In this document: positions 42,897 to 54,607 of the stretch, one piece after another
Position numbering within the stretch: position 1 is the stretch's first letter
How the letters are laid out: each line of letters opens with the position of its first letter
Assembly: GCA_025175895.1 (NCBI GenBank)
Contig: CM045996.1
Coordinates: 110,845,179-110,909,178 of the forward strand
Origin: Wurfbainia villosa
Lineage: Eukaryota; Streptophyta; Magnoliopsida; Zingiberales; Zingiberaceae
Direction: 5' to 3'
Length of the DNA: 64,000 nt
Program-made: the position numbers and the translations under genes
The notes under the pieces: model-generated
Database searches by the model: none
What the model was told of the DNA's origin: nothing
Seen by the model: only the letters and a program-made list of their open reading frames with translations

Positions 42897-45237
42897 TGTT
42901 GGAAATCATGCTCGCTAAGAGGCTCATTGGCTCCCATGTCCCCGGATTAAAATTTTCACTAATGAAAACTAATCCGGATGGGATGAGTTTCCTAAGCACA
43001 ACCAATTCGTCATCGTGCTAACAACTTGAGCGATCGCTTGAACAAACTAGTTGTTCAAGCAACACAACTCTTCTAGTTGGTTAGCCGCGGAAGAGACGAC
43101 GGACGAATCGCCGGTTTTTGTGTTTCTTATCGGGGTCCATGATTATACAAATACATACAAATGTAAACTAGTATAATCAACACATACATAAAGTAAGCAT
43201 CCACACAAAACATGCATATAATTGAAAAGCAATTATAAACATAATACAAAAGAACATTAATCAAAATAAACAAGATTATATCTCTTGTTATACCTCTTGA
43301 TCTTCTATTGTATGTCCTCCCTCCTTTTGGACGTCGTGTGGGCGACGATCTACCAAAAGTTGAAGCCTCCTAGATCACCAATCTTCCTTTCCTTGTTCAC
43401 TAGGAACAAAGGAAGATCCTAAAACAAAACTCATCTTCCTTTCTAGAACTAGCCACCAAGTCAATAAACTCGATGTTGCCGCCGGCCAAGGAAGATCAAA
43501 TGGAATATGGAAACCAACCAAAAGAGAAACAACAAGGGCATGGGCGCCGGCCAACACTTGGAGAAAGGAAAGGAAAACAACCCTCCTCCTTGTTGCCGCC
43601 CAAATCCTAGACAAAGCTCTCCCAATTTCTGGCCATGGATGAAGGGAAGGAGAATAGGTTGAGCTCCGGCCAAGGTAGAGGGAACAAGGATAGTGGCCGG
43701 CCAACACTTAGAAGGAAGAAGAAAAGGATCTTCATCTTCTTGTTGCCGCCCACCCTAATCCCAAAACCCTAACCCTAGCCGCCCAACCACAATCCTATCC
43801 CAACTAGGATTTGATTGCCGCCCAAGGGAAGCTATCCTAATGCCATCCAACCTAAGCCATAGAAGGAAGGGAGAAGCTTGGGCGCCGGCCAAACAAGGAG
43901 GAAGGAGGAAGAAGGGTTGCCGCCCACCATTGTGAACCAAACCCTAACCCTAGCCTCCTCCTATTTCTTGCCGCCCAAGCCACCTTATCTCAATTAGGTT
44001 TTTCCATCATCTTTTTGCCGCCCAAGCCTAAGCCCATATATATAGAGTTAGGTTTAGGCCTTGGTTTAATCTCCTCCATTGGATCTAGGGTTTTAATCTC
44101 AACCGTCGGTTCTAGAGATTTAATCTCCACCGTCGGTTCTAGAGATTTAATCCCAACCGTCGGATCAAGAGATTTAATCTCAACCGTCGAATCTAGAGAT
44201 TTAATCCCAACCGTCGGATCAAGAGATTTAATCTCAACCGTCGGTTCTAGAGATTTGATCTCAACCGTCGGATCTAGATATTTGATCTCAACCGTCGATT
44301 CTAGAGTTTTATTTTCCATCATTGGATCTAGACTTCATGAAGTGTTAATAGGATACAATAGGGACCATGAGGAGGAGTTGGATCTTGGCCACCCGATGGA
44401 TCGGAACCACACAAACTTGATCCATCAATAATGTTCCATTCCACTAGAGGATCATCATTGAACTACCTCACCAACCCCCATAAATTAATATGGGCTCCAT
44501 ATATTATTTGTACATCCATCTCCCCGTGTTTAAGATATCGAATGTCCGTCAATTAATTAATTTACTGACCATCAATTAATTAACATCTAACTCCTCGAGT
44601 AGTACCACTCAACCTTATCATCATGTTGACTAAGTCAACCTGCAGGGTTTACATGATGAACCTTATGAGCTCCTCAAGGGGACATCATCAACCTAATACA
44701 TAGGACACGGTTTCCTCCTATAATCAACGGCACACTATGTAAATAATATCATTTCCCAACTTACCGGGCCTATTGATTTAATCCATAGAAATCTCACCCT
44801 TTGGTAAATCAAAGAAATAAATACTAAGTACATGTGCCCGTTATTATATCGGGATTAAGAGCATGTACAACATAATATCCGAGGTCCGATTCAATTATGT
44901 AGTCAGCAATAAATTGAATCACCTCTATGTCGGTCCTGCTCAATACACCTAAGTGTACTAGTGTAACTCTATGTTCAAGATAAAACAATACAAGCTACAC
45001 TACAACCATGCCAATGGTTTGTCCAAAACCATCTTGGTTGTGAGCCTCTACTTATACTCTACAAGGGACTGATAACATGATCTTCTGTGCCACACCCAAG
45101 CACCATGTTATCTACAATGTAAAGTATTAGACAATATGCACATATATAAATAAAGTGCAAACAATGATCATGTGATTCTTATTTCAAAATAAAGATGTTC
45201 ATACAAAAGAGCTAGGCTTTCAGTATACATCCCAACA
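42897..45237 (-). repeat. Element D 5' LTR
   Basis: 2341 bp, nearly identical to 36323-38671. Differences are a few substitutions and short indels (for example 6 bp of CATCTT lost near 43738). 27-bp repeats at 44072-44312, TATATATA at 44037-44044. Noncoding. Confidence 0.94.
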
Positions 45238-45242
45238 AGATC

Positions 45243-46742
45243 AGCTCTAAGAAACTTAAGTCAAATCGCATTAATATCAAAAATAGAACCAAAGTCAATA
45301 GATGAGGCCTTACCAGACACTGATTGGATAATAGCCATGCAAGAAGAAGTAGCACAATTCGATAGAAATAAAGTGTGGGACTTAGTACCTCCATCATCAA
45401 ATAAATCAATAATAAACACTAAATGGGTGTTTAGAAATAAATTAAACGACCAGGGAGAAATCATTAGGAATAAAGCTAAATTAGTAGCTAAGGGGTTTAG
45501 TCAAGTGGAAGGGTTAGACTATGCTGTAACTTATGCCCTAGTAGCTAGACTTGAGTCAATTAGAATGTTACTAGCATATGCGGCACATAAAGGGTTTAAA
45601 TTATATCAAATGGATGTCAAATCCGCATTTTTAAATGGAGTAATAAAAGAAGAAGTGTACGTAGGTCAACCCCCCCCCCCATTTTGAGAGCTTAGAATAT
45701 CCTAATCATGTATATAGATTAAAAAAAGGCATTATATGGATTAAAACAAGCTCCTAGAGTCTAGTATGAGAGACTATCATCATACTTAAGCTCTAAAGGG
45801 TTCAAACAAGGTCAAATTGACTCAACACTTTTCGTAAAAACCATGAGCAAGGACATTTTTATTGCTCAAATATATGTAGATGATATAGTCTTTGGTTCAA
45901 CAAATTCAAATTCTTTAAAAGAATTTATAAACCTTATGGAACAAGAATTTGAAATGAGCTTAGTAGGTGAGTTAAACTTCTTCTTAGGTTTACAAATAAA
46001 ACAAACAAGAAACGGTAACTATATATACCAAAATAAGTATGCAAAAGAATTAATTAAAAAATTTGGTATGGAAAATGCAAAAGATATTAAAACACCTATG
46101 GCTACGAATGTTATATTAAATGAAGACAAAGAAGGAAAATCTGTGGATCTAACTATACTTAACTGCAAGTAGACCCGACATACTATTTGCAGTAAGTATG
46201 TGTTTAGATATCAAACTTGTGCTAAGGAGTCACATTTAACATATGTCAAAAGGATACTAAGATACATTAAAGGAATAATTAATGTAGGTATGTGGTACCC
46301 AAGATCTAGTAACTTTGAGTTAATAGGATACTCTGATTCAGACTATGTAGGGTGTAAACTAGATAGGAAAAGTACTAGTGGAGGATGTCAACTCTTAGGA
46401 TCATGCTTAGTAAGTTGGTTTAGTAGGAAGCAACATTGTGTTGCTCTTTTCACAACTGAAGCAGAATACATAGCATTAGGTGAATGTGTAGCACAACTTT
46501 TATGGATGATGCACCCACTTAAGGACTTCGAACTAGATTACAAAAAGGTAAAAACTTTAGTTGATAACATAAGTTCAATAAATTTAACTAAAAATCCAAT
46601 TAATCACTCACGCACTAAACACATTGATGTTAAACATCATTTTGTAAGGGATCATTTGGCAAAAGGTAGTATTGAACTCAACTATGTTGTGTCCAAATCA
46701 AACCTTACTGACATCTTCACTAAACCACTTCCGGAAGCATAA
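45243..46742 (+). pseudogene. pol: pol pseudogene of C: reverse transcriptase and RNase H
   Basis: Coding resumes after D with RT (MQEEVAQFDRNKVWDLVPP, NTKWVFRNKLND, KLVAKGFSQVEGLDY, QMDVKSAFLNG). It breaks at a run of ten C at 45671-45680, probably a slippage frameshift. Out-of-frame LKQAP follows, then 45843-46172 carries the YVDD box (IYVDDIVFGSTNS) and FFLGLQIKQ. A further break near 46170 precedes RNase H 46200-46742 (LIGYSDSDYVGC, DRKSTSGGCQLLG, TEAEYIALGEC, FTKPLPEA). Catalytic boxes are intact and the frame is broken two or three times. It ends at TAA 46741-46743. Confidence 0.9.
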
Positions 46743-46743
46743 T

Positions 46744-47959
46744 TTAGTATGCTTAGAAGACAATTAGGTTTATGCTTGGTAGATTAGGAAGTTTTCATGC
46801 TTATTATTCAGAATTTATCCTTGAAAAGTAATATTATATAATATTATTTAAAAGAAATTGAAAATTAATCTAGATTAGGTCAATCTAGATTTCATGATCT
46901 TATAGATTTAAGTTAGCCTTCGCATCTCACAACACCTAGGATTACCTGTTTCTGTATTGAGTCATGAAGATGGGCGTGAGATGTTAGGACTGCACCCTTG
47001 GTTCTAGATGTAGATCTAGTGCATCGACATGAACTAATACGGGATTTACAAGAGCAAATCGATCACTTCGATGACTAACTCTAATTCAAAGCTTGATGAT
47101 TTATTCTATATCATTTGAGCTAGTAAAAAGTTGGACATTTATTTTAAGGACGATTTTTAGATGTGTATTTTCAAAATATAAATATAATATTTAGGAATTC
47201 ATGCTTGGACTTATTCCCTATCATTCTTGAATCGACTTAAAAATCTTTGAAAATTTTAAGAATAAGTTTTTATTCAGGGGGAGTTTTGAAAAGTTTGAAA
47301 ATTTTGAAAATAAGTTTTTATTTAGGGGAAGTTTTGAAAAGTTTGAAAATTGATAATCGTTTGAAAATTTTTGAAAATTTTGAGAATAAGTTTTTATTCA
47401 GGGCGAGTTTTGAAAAGTTTGAAAATTGTTAAATGTTTGAAAATTTTTGAAATTTTTGAAAATAAGTTTTTATTCTGGGGGAGTTTGAAGAGTTTGAAAA
47501 GTTTTGAAAAGATTGAATTTTTTTGAAAAGTTAGAAAAATGTTTGAAAATTTTGAAAACTTTAAAATATTAAGGGGGAGTTAGACAAATTGTTGAAAGCT
47601 TAACTTTAGTTTTTGAAATCAAATTTGCGGGTGAAATATTGAGCTTGAAAATTTTTCATTTCAACTCTCCACTATATCATTTTTGCATTTTTAAATTTAA
47701 TCTTTATTTTGATGTATGCGAAAGGGGGAGAAAGAGATAATAAAGTTAGAGATTTATTAAAATAAAAAAGTTATTTATTGAAAGAAATATGCAAAAGTTT
47801 GATAAGGCTTTATGCATCTCATACATGGTTTATTTTATGCATCTATTATACATGTCAAAATTTGTTAATTCATATCTTATACATGTCAATATTTGGATAT
47901 TGGTGTTTGATACTCCTAACTTTAACTGATGTGTTGTCATACATCAAAAAGGGGGAGAT
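46744..47959 (+). other. 3' noncoding region of C with repeated PPT-like motifs
   Basis: About 1.2 kb without a conserved frame. From 47230 to 47580 a loose repeat of GTTTGAAAATTTTGAAAATAAG plus TTTTTATTCAGGGGGAG occurs about five times. GGGGGAG-like tracts lie near 47277, 47323 (variant), 47400 (variant), 47477, 47572 and 47727, and the final AAAAAGGGGGAGAT at 47946-47959 touches the LTR. Multiple PPTs before the 3' LTR are a reported mark of Sireviruses. Confidence 0.75.
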
Positions 47960-49278
47960 TGTTGATGCAGTGAGCATCACTCCTTAGTTTTGATGTATGA
48001 ACCATAGTTAAATGTTAGGATTCACTTGTATTCTTATATCAGTGTTAAGTGTGCAGGCTTAACAGGAAGTCCTAATAGGTCGTGTTGACCGAATACTAGG
48101 CATGTATCTTGATAGATCAGGAGGATCGGACACCAGACATGAAGTCCAGATGGGTCACATGGATCGGACATTTGGCATGAAGAATAGTTGGGTCAAAAGA
48201 CCAGATAATCGACAAAAAGTCCAGAGGGGTCAGGCAGACCGGACAGCTAATGGAAGCCTTGGTGAGTCAGATCGGATGTCAAGAGTGGTAAGTCCAACAG
48301 GTAGCCGGCAAGTAAACCTCGAGTGAAGAGGTGAGGTCAAGTCCTCTGTAGGGGAACAAAGCTAGGCGTCGATATGACGAAAAGTCCACGTGGGACTTAG
48401 TAGTCGAGTTCAAGCAGTATTACTACTGTTATCGTATTTTATATTATCTATTTGTGTTAATCCTGTTTTGCAGGGATCAGTCGACTGGATGGATTTAAGT
48501 CGACTGAAGTTTAGTCAACTGGAAATGGATCAGTCGACTGGATACCTATTTTGCAGGATCAACTGGTGATCAATCGGAGATCGTGTGATGCAGATGGAAA
48601 GGGTTTCAGTTGACTGAAGGGTTTGAGTCCACTGAAGAGGCAAATTTCCCGATGCGAAGTCGAATGACGTGGAGTCGACTGGAGATGTTTCAGTCGACTA
48701 GAAGACCACGAATTCCATATCAACGGGCTAATATGAAGTCGAGTGGAAGGTATTCCAGTCGACTGGAAAAATTTATAAAATATGTGCTCGACTGGATCCG
48801 AGAAGAACATCTAATCTACGTCAAAGTGCTGTTGAAATTTTTGCTCATCCACGAAAATTCTCATTCAACAACAAGGCGACCTTCCGACACTCTACGACTT
48901 CCTTAACCATCTTTAAGTGTCAGTATTACGTCTTGTAATTTTCTTTATTCATATTTTCACTTATTGTACTTAACTTCAAGAGTGGGTAGTGTGTTACTCA
49001 TCTCTAATATTTGTAAAAAGCGAAACCCTCCGAAGTCGAGAGTTCTCGAGTCAGAGGGAAGTTAGTGATTGCCCATCGAGGTAGCTCTCAAAAGAGCTAC
49101 GAGCCTTGGACTAGCAACCCAGTTAGGGTTGTGAACCAAGTAAAATAAAGTGTTAGTATTTTTCATTTCCACTGCATACTCACAATAGTTTTCAAGTATT
49201 CTAAATTTTTTTTTAAATTAAAATAAATTTTTTAAACTCCGAGATCCCCCCCCTCTCTCAGAGAAACACGGTCCTACA
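47960..49278 (+). repeat. Element C 3' LTR
   Basis: 1319 bp, TGTTGATGCAGTGAGC to CACGGTCCTACA. Contains AAGTCCAGANGGGTC-type repeats (48120-48250) and about seven GTCGACTG-type sites (48478-48765). It ends in a CCCCCCCTCTCTCAG segment like the ends of F and H. Its partner LTR is outside the window, so no TSD check is possible. Frames at 48559-48906 follow the repeats and are not genes. Confidence 0.82.
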
Positions 49279-50184
49279 CTTGACACTTCTTATACCAAAG
49301 CATAACGAAGAGTTCCCCAACATACCTAGATGGATAATCTCCCACTAAAAGCTTGCTCCCCCTTTACCATTGCACCAACAATGTCCTTGAAGAGTTCCTC
49401 AACCTATAAGAAGCTTAAACAATAAAAAAAATAAGGATAAAAGTTCAAACATGAACTTTAAACTCCCTTAAAATTTGATTTTTACCCTAATTAACTCTCC
49501 AATTCATTTCCAATGAAAATCGCACCCTTTCAATGCTTATCTAAGCATATTAGAGGTTTAGTAGTTATTTAGCCTAGGGTTATGGTCAGATGGCTTAAAC
49601 CCACATTGTTAAGAAAAAAATAGTGCTAACAGTTGACTGAGAAATCTCTAGTCGAGTGGCATCAACTCCAGTCGAGGCGCCACCTCGACTAGTTTCTAAT
49701 TTTTCTGAAATCGAATTTTTAGACAAACTTTAGAAATGCATAAATAATTCTAGAAAATTCAAAAAATCTTGAAATTTCATCCACACATAACTTATGTCAA
49801 ACACTATAAGGGAAAAAATATTTTTTTGTGAAAATAATTTTTAAATTCAAAGAATGATACAAAGTTCAAAAGCATTAAACCTTCAATGTTTTTAGCCAAC
49901 TTTGTTTCAATCTTCTCAATGGTGATTACTATCAAAAGATAGGTTTCACCAAGGTTTTTCAAAATGATTTTAAAATATTTTCCAAACCTTAATTTCAATC
50001 ATGATCTATGGGCTAAGTATACATGACTTATATAATAGCTTTCCTCATGATTTATACCTATGATTAAGATGAGTTTGAGTTCATCTAGATGCAACATTTA
50101 TACACCTTGAACTTAACTCATTTTCCTAACATCTCACATGTGTCTAGGGTGTATCAATACACACAGATATCAATCTAATATTCT
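49279..50184. other. Unassigned AT-rich segment between C and F
   Basis: 906 bp without a convincing gene. It has retroelement-like traits: CTCCCCCTTTACC near 49360 (an inverted PPT-like tract), CAGTTGACTG and AGTCGAG near 49630-49690 resembling Sirevirus LTR motifs, and AAAATTTTG-type runs. It may be the internal region of a minus-strand Sirevirus, but I cannot align it to C or F. Confidence 0.4.
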
Positions 50185-50571
50185 TGTTATTGGTGCAAGG
50201 GCACCAGATAATTGAACCTAGGGTTTTGATAATAGTAAAAATTTAAAGTTAAGCTATTTTGTTGTCTCATATGCTATGTTACGTGTGCAGGTATTCTATT
50301 AGACTTTACAAAGGTCAATGACACCAGGAGAATCTCTGAACGAGAAACCTTGGTAGTCAATGACACCAGGAGAATCTCGGGATGAGAAACTTCGGTGGTC
50401 GGGTGATGCCAGGAGAATCTCGAAAGGAGAAACCTCGGTGGTCGGGTGATGCTAGAAGAATCTCGAAAGGAGAAACCTCAGTGGTCGAGTGACCGAAAGC
50501 TAAGAGACAGGTAAAAAGGATCAAAGGTAAGCATGGTAAGAACCGTGTGTGGAAAGGACATGTCGTGTCCT
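50185..50571 (+). repeat. F 5' LTR, first part
   Basis: 387 bp ending in GTCCT. Holds about four tandem units of 42-43 bp (50318-50490), each with CCAGGAGAATCTCG and GAGAAACCTCGGTGG. Noncoding. Confidence 0.83.
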
Positions 50572-52793
50572 TGTTGGTTACTTGCACGGCGGCGAGTGTG
50601 TGTTCGAACATGTTTCGTAAACATGTGCACAGCAGAAGAAATAAAAATATAATAAATCTACATTTATTACAACACACACATCACACGCATGCATAGTACA
50701 ACATGTGTAGACATAACCATAAATTTAAATTTTGCAATAAAAGTAAATTTAACTACGTATACCTTACGTATCACATGTAGCGGGAAAGGCATCAACCGGA
50801 ACGATCCTTGCTAGAATCGTCTCTATCCGTATCCACACCGAGTATCTTCGGGATGACTTCACCAAGTCACGAGCTTCGTCTTCGTACGGGTTACTAGCCT
50901 CGTGTTGAAGAAGATGTGATCGAGAGAAGATCGCGATCCAAATCCAATTCGGATCCAAAAACGAGTCCTCAAAACTCGCTTCTCCGGAGAGGTATTCGTC
51001 AACCGTTTGACGAATCCTTCATCCTCCACCTATGAGGATTACCGGAGATCGAATCCCCGGCAAGGCTACCGCTGTCGGAGCTCCAAACGTCGTCCAAACG
51101 ATGCTCCGATGAGAGGGAAACAAGCTGTCCAGAAAACTGGACAGCTTTGCTGGAGGAGTAGGGGCAGGCCAAAAGGAAAGGTGGAAGCTAACCTTATTAC
51201 CGAACCCAAGGGAGATCACCGGAGCTCCTTCAGCAGCAGCTCGACGCCGGAAAGTGGAGAAGATGGCAGTAGCTGGTCGCCGGTTGGAGGAGAAGGGGCG
51301 GCGGCACTAGGGTTGGCGCCGACTTCTTCAAAGGGGAGAGGTGGGCGGCAACTCTAGGTTAGGGTTTTTGGATTAGGGCTTAACAAACCCTTAAGCCCTC
51401 TTTTATAGAGAACTAATTCTCTTAATGGTTATTGGATCATAACAATAAGGCCCGTTAACCCTCTCCATTAATATAAGTTAAAATAAACCAAACCATGATG
51501 GTTTATTTTAAGTTAAAACGAACCGAACCAACTTTGGTTCATTCCTTTAAAATAAACCAAACCCTTTGGTTTATTCTCCTCCATTGGATTAGAACCAAAC
51601 CATTTTGGTTCATCCATTATGTCTTCATAAGACACGGCCCATCCACGCTTCCATGCATCAAACGATTTCATGCTCGCTTCTTGTTTGGTCCAACCAAACC
51701 TAGTTTCTCTCGGTCTGAGAATCTCATTCTCAAGCTCGTTTTAAATCCTTCGGATTACGCTCGTTGTGTGTGTTACCAAATAGGTTCTCAGTTTATGTTG
51801 GTCGTCTATAATTAACCATTAATTATAGAACGATCATGAGTGGCACCTAGTAGTACATCATGATCCCCAATTAACCGAAAAGATCAACGGTTGATCCAGA
51901 ACTATTTACGAAACCCTTGATGGCTTCGAATGAATCGTGCCCCATTCCCTTCACTCATCTTATACCCACTTGGTTCAGGGACATGGTATATAGTGTCCCC
52001 CACTAGGTTGACTATGTCACACCTAGCCCAAGTATCATTTCCTCGTCCCTACGATTCTAGTAATTCTTGCACATGTATCGAAGAGTACCTTACTCTAAAC
52101 ATGTAATGCTTTGGCCAAAGACTTTAGTAACAATCCGACGAGAGGCCATGGGTATACATCTCCTCGCAAGGAGTGGTGAATCCTTTATAGGCTATTCAAA
52201 CACCTTCGATCACTTCGACTTATACCCAATCATCCCGGGTCCACATCTCCTCAGAGATGCTTGCTTAAGATGTCAAAGCATAAGTCTTTATGATCAAGAT
52301 GACTTGAATACCACAAGTCAAAGGAACATCGCACTTAAGCTACAGTAAGAACTTCATTGACATATCTATATATGCAGAGAACCATATGAAGTCTTACGGT
52401 TGGTCACTCCAATGAACTAGTTACCATAACTAGCATCCACGATTAACTCCGGACATCACAATGTCTCCAGCCAGTGAGAATCAGCTGCTTGGATACACCA
52501 AGGAGTATACCTCGTGCTAGTCTCGATAGAATTGATGGTGTCCAAATCCATCAATTCATCGACTAGGGATAATTCCGATACATCACAATTACACATGTAG
52601 AGATACTCACTAGTTGTGATCCAATTATAAATTCTCTCATGTTGTGAGTCGTATCGCGGACATTCAGTAAATGAGTTTAAGATCCAATCAAATACATGAA
52701 ACCATGTATACTCAAATAGTGAATCTTTATTTATCATATAAATGGTTCATACATAAGGCGATTGCCTTAGGACATCTCTCATATATTACTAAT
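50572..52793 (-). repeat. Element E 3' LTR
   Basis: About 2.22 kb. The left end TGTTGGTTACTTGCACGG differs from the 5' LTR end over the first 20 bases. TATA box (minus) at 51401-51407. Noncoding: the frame 51007-51357 matches no protein and is shared LTR leader sequence. Confidence 0.92.
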
Positions 52794-52808
52794 AGACTCC
52801 CACTTGGC
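52794..52808 (-). other. Polypurine tract of E
   Basis: Minus strand GGCCAAGTGGGAGTC, as in T2. Confidence 0.85.
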
Positions 52809-54607
52809 CTAATGCCAATCGCTACGGTATCCAATACCATAAGCTGTAACATGACCCTCAAACTTACTTTGAGGTAATGCCTTAGTCAAGGGATCCGCTA
52901 AGTTCGTTTCAGTGGGGATTTTCTCGATTTGTATTTCTTTCCTACTGATGATCTCTCTGATAAGATGATAGTGGCGAAGAACATGTTTGGATCGTTGATG
53001 AGACCTTGGCTCTTTCTCCTGTGCAATTGCTCCATTGTTGTCGCAGTAGACCGGTATTGCTTCAACAATGGCTGGAATCACATCAAGTTCATAAATGAAC
53101 TTCTTGATCCAAACCGCTTTCTTTGCTGCTTCCGAAGCTGTAATGTATTCTGCCTCAGTGGTAGAATCCGATACAGTGTCTTGTTTGGAACTTTTCCAAC
53201 TCACTGCGCCCCTATTCAAGGTGAACACGTATCCAGACTGAGACCTGTTCGAAAGGTGTACCCCATGCCTGATGGGTATGAAACCTTTCTTGGACTCTGA
53301 CATGCTAAACCTCTTTAACACTCGGTCTATATATGTAGACTGCAAAAGATCAAGCAACCGTTTCGATCTATCTCTATAGATCTTAATCCCGAGGATGTAG
53401 GTTGCTTCTCCTAGGTCTTTCATGGAGAATGTCTTAGATAACCAAACCTTAACTGACTGTAAGATTGAAATATCGTTTCCTATAAGTAATATGTCATCAA
53501 CATATAATACTAGGAACACGACTTCACTTCCACTAACCTTCTTGTACACACAAGGTTCGTCTGGATTTTGTGAGAAATCAAACTTTTTGATTGTCTCATC
53601 AAAACGGATATTCCAGCTCCTGGATGCTTGCTTCAATCCATATATGGACCGTCGCAATTTGCATACCTTGGTTTTATCAACCGATGTGAAACCCTCAGGC
53701 TGTATCATATACACGTCCTCGAGCTGGTTTCCATTAAGGAAAGTTGTTTTCACATCCATCTGCCATATCTTATAATCATAATGAGCCGCTATGGCCAGGA
53801 GCATCCGAATGGATTTAAGCATAGCTACAGGCGAATAGGTTTTGTCATAATCAACACCTTGTTTTTAACGATATCCTTTCGCCACTAATCTAGCTTTATA
53901 GGTAATCACATTACCATCCATGTCGGTTTTCTTCTTGAAAACCCACTTGCACCCTATAGGCTTTATGCCTTCAGGTGGGTCAACCAAGTTCCAAACTTGG
54001 TTTTCATACATGGAATCCATTTCCGACTTCATGGCATCAAGCCACTTATCCCTTTCTGAACTTGTCAGCACTTCTTCATAACTGGTAGGCTCCTCATCAT
54101 CAATGAGTAACACGTCGTTCGATTCACTTACGAGAAATCCATATCTCTCAGGAATGTTATGTGTTCTACCAGATCTCTGAAAATGTGGTGTTACAATAGG
54201 TCCAGCCGATTGCTCATCACTATGAGTTATCGGCTGTTGTGCATCACCAGGTATCTCATCAATGTCTATTTGAGTCTCTCGAGCCTCCTCAAGCTCGACG
54301 ACACTCCGACTGTTTTCTTGCAAGAGAAACTCTTTCTCTAGAAACACAGCATGCCTTGAAACAAACACCTTTTGTTCCACAGGATGATAGAATTGGTAAC
54401 CCCTTATTTCCTTAGGGTATCCAATAAATAGACATTTATCAGACTTAGCATCCAATTTGTCTGATACAGTCCGCTTCACATAAGCAGGACAACCCCATAT
54501 CTTCAAGTAAGATACATGAGGTTTCTTTTCTTTCCATATCTCATATAGAGTAGTAGAGACTACCTTGGTTGGCATTCTGTTTAACAAGTAAACAGTTGTC
54601 TGAAGTA
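52809..54607 (-). pseudogene. pol: pol pseudogene of E: integrase C-terminus, RT and RNase H
   Basis: The minus-strand frame 54600-53865 carries the integrase C-terminal part (TTVYLLNRMPTKVVSTT, FIGYPKEIRGYQFYHP) and the RT start (NQVWNLVDPPEGIKPIGCKW), ending in a stop after KGYR. The frame 53822-52809 carries DYKIWQMDVKTTFLNG, IYGLKQASRSWNIRFDE, FLVLYVDDILLIGND and LGEATYILGIKIYRD. There HGVHLS is joined directly to NRSQSGYVFTL, an in-frame loss of about 100 residues including CTRPDVSYA and the first RNase H Asp (GYTDA). RNase H then continues (TEAEYITASEA, VYCDNNGAI, LADPLTKALP) to the normal end GIGYRSDWH. One stop plus the deletion abolish function. Confidence 0.92.

Larger units (their letters stand above)
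36323..45237 (-). mobile_element. Element D: non-autonomous Copia family I derivative
   Basis: Minus strand: 5' LTR 45237-42897, primer site, leader, shortened gag-pol, PPT, 3' LTR 38671-36323. Target duplication AGATC at 36318-36322 and 45238-45242. The two LTRs (2349 and 2341 bp) are nearly identical by eye. The internal region is 4225 bp against 4945 bp in A. Most of gag and the N-terminal half of RT are deleted. U3 is shared with A and T1, but R/U5 is longer and different, so this is a sister subfamily. Inserted between the integrase and RT coding parts of C. Confidence 0.94.
34202..49278 (+). mobile_element. Element C: Sirevirus-like Copia, 3' portion, split by D
   Basis: The visible parts are 34202-36322 (gag-pol spacer, protease, integrase) and 45238-49278 (RT, RNase H, 3' region, 3' LTR). 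D separates them, with AGATC on both sides (36318-36322 and 45238-45242). The left end is cut by G1, and the 5' LTR and gag are left of the window. Assignment to the Sirevirus (SIRE/Maximus) group rests on several GGGGGAG tracts before the 3' LTR, the WILDSGCSRYMTGD protease style and resemblance to F. The 3' LTR is 47960-49278. Frames are broken at several places. Confidence 0.88.
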
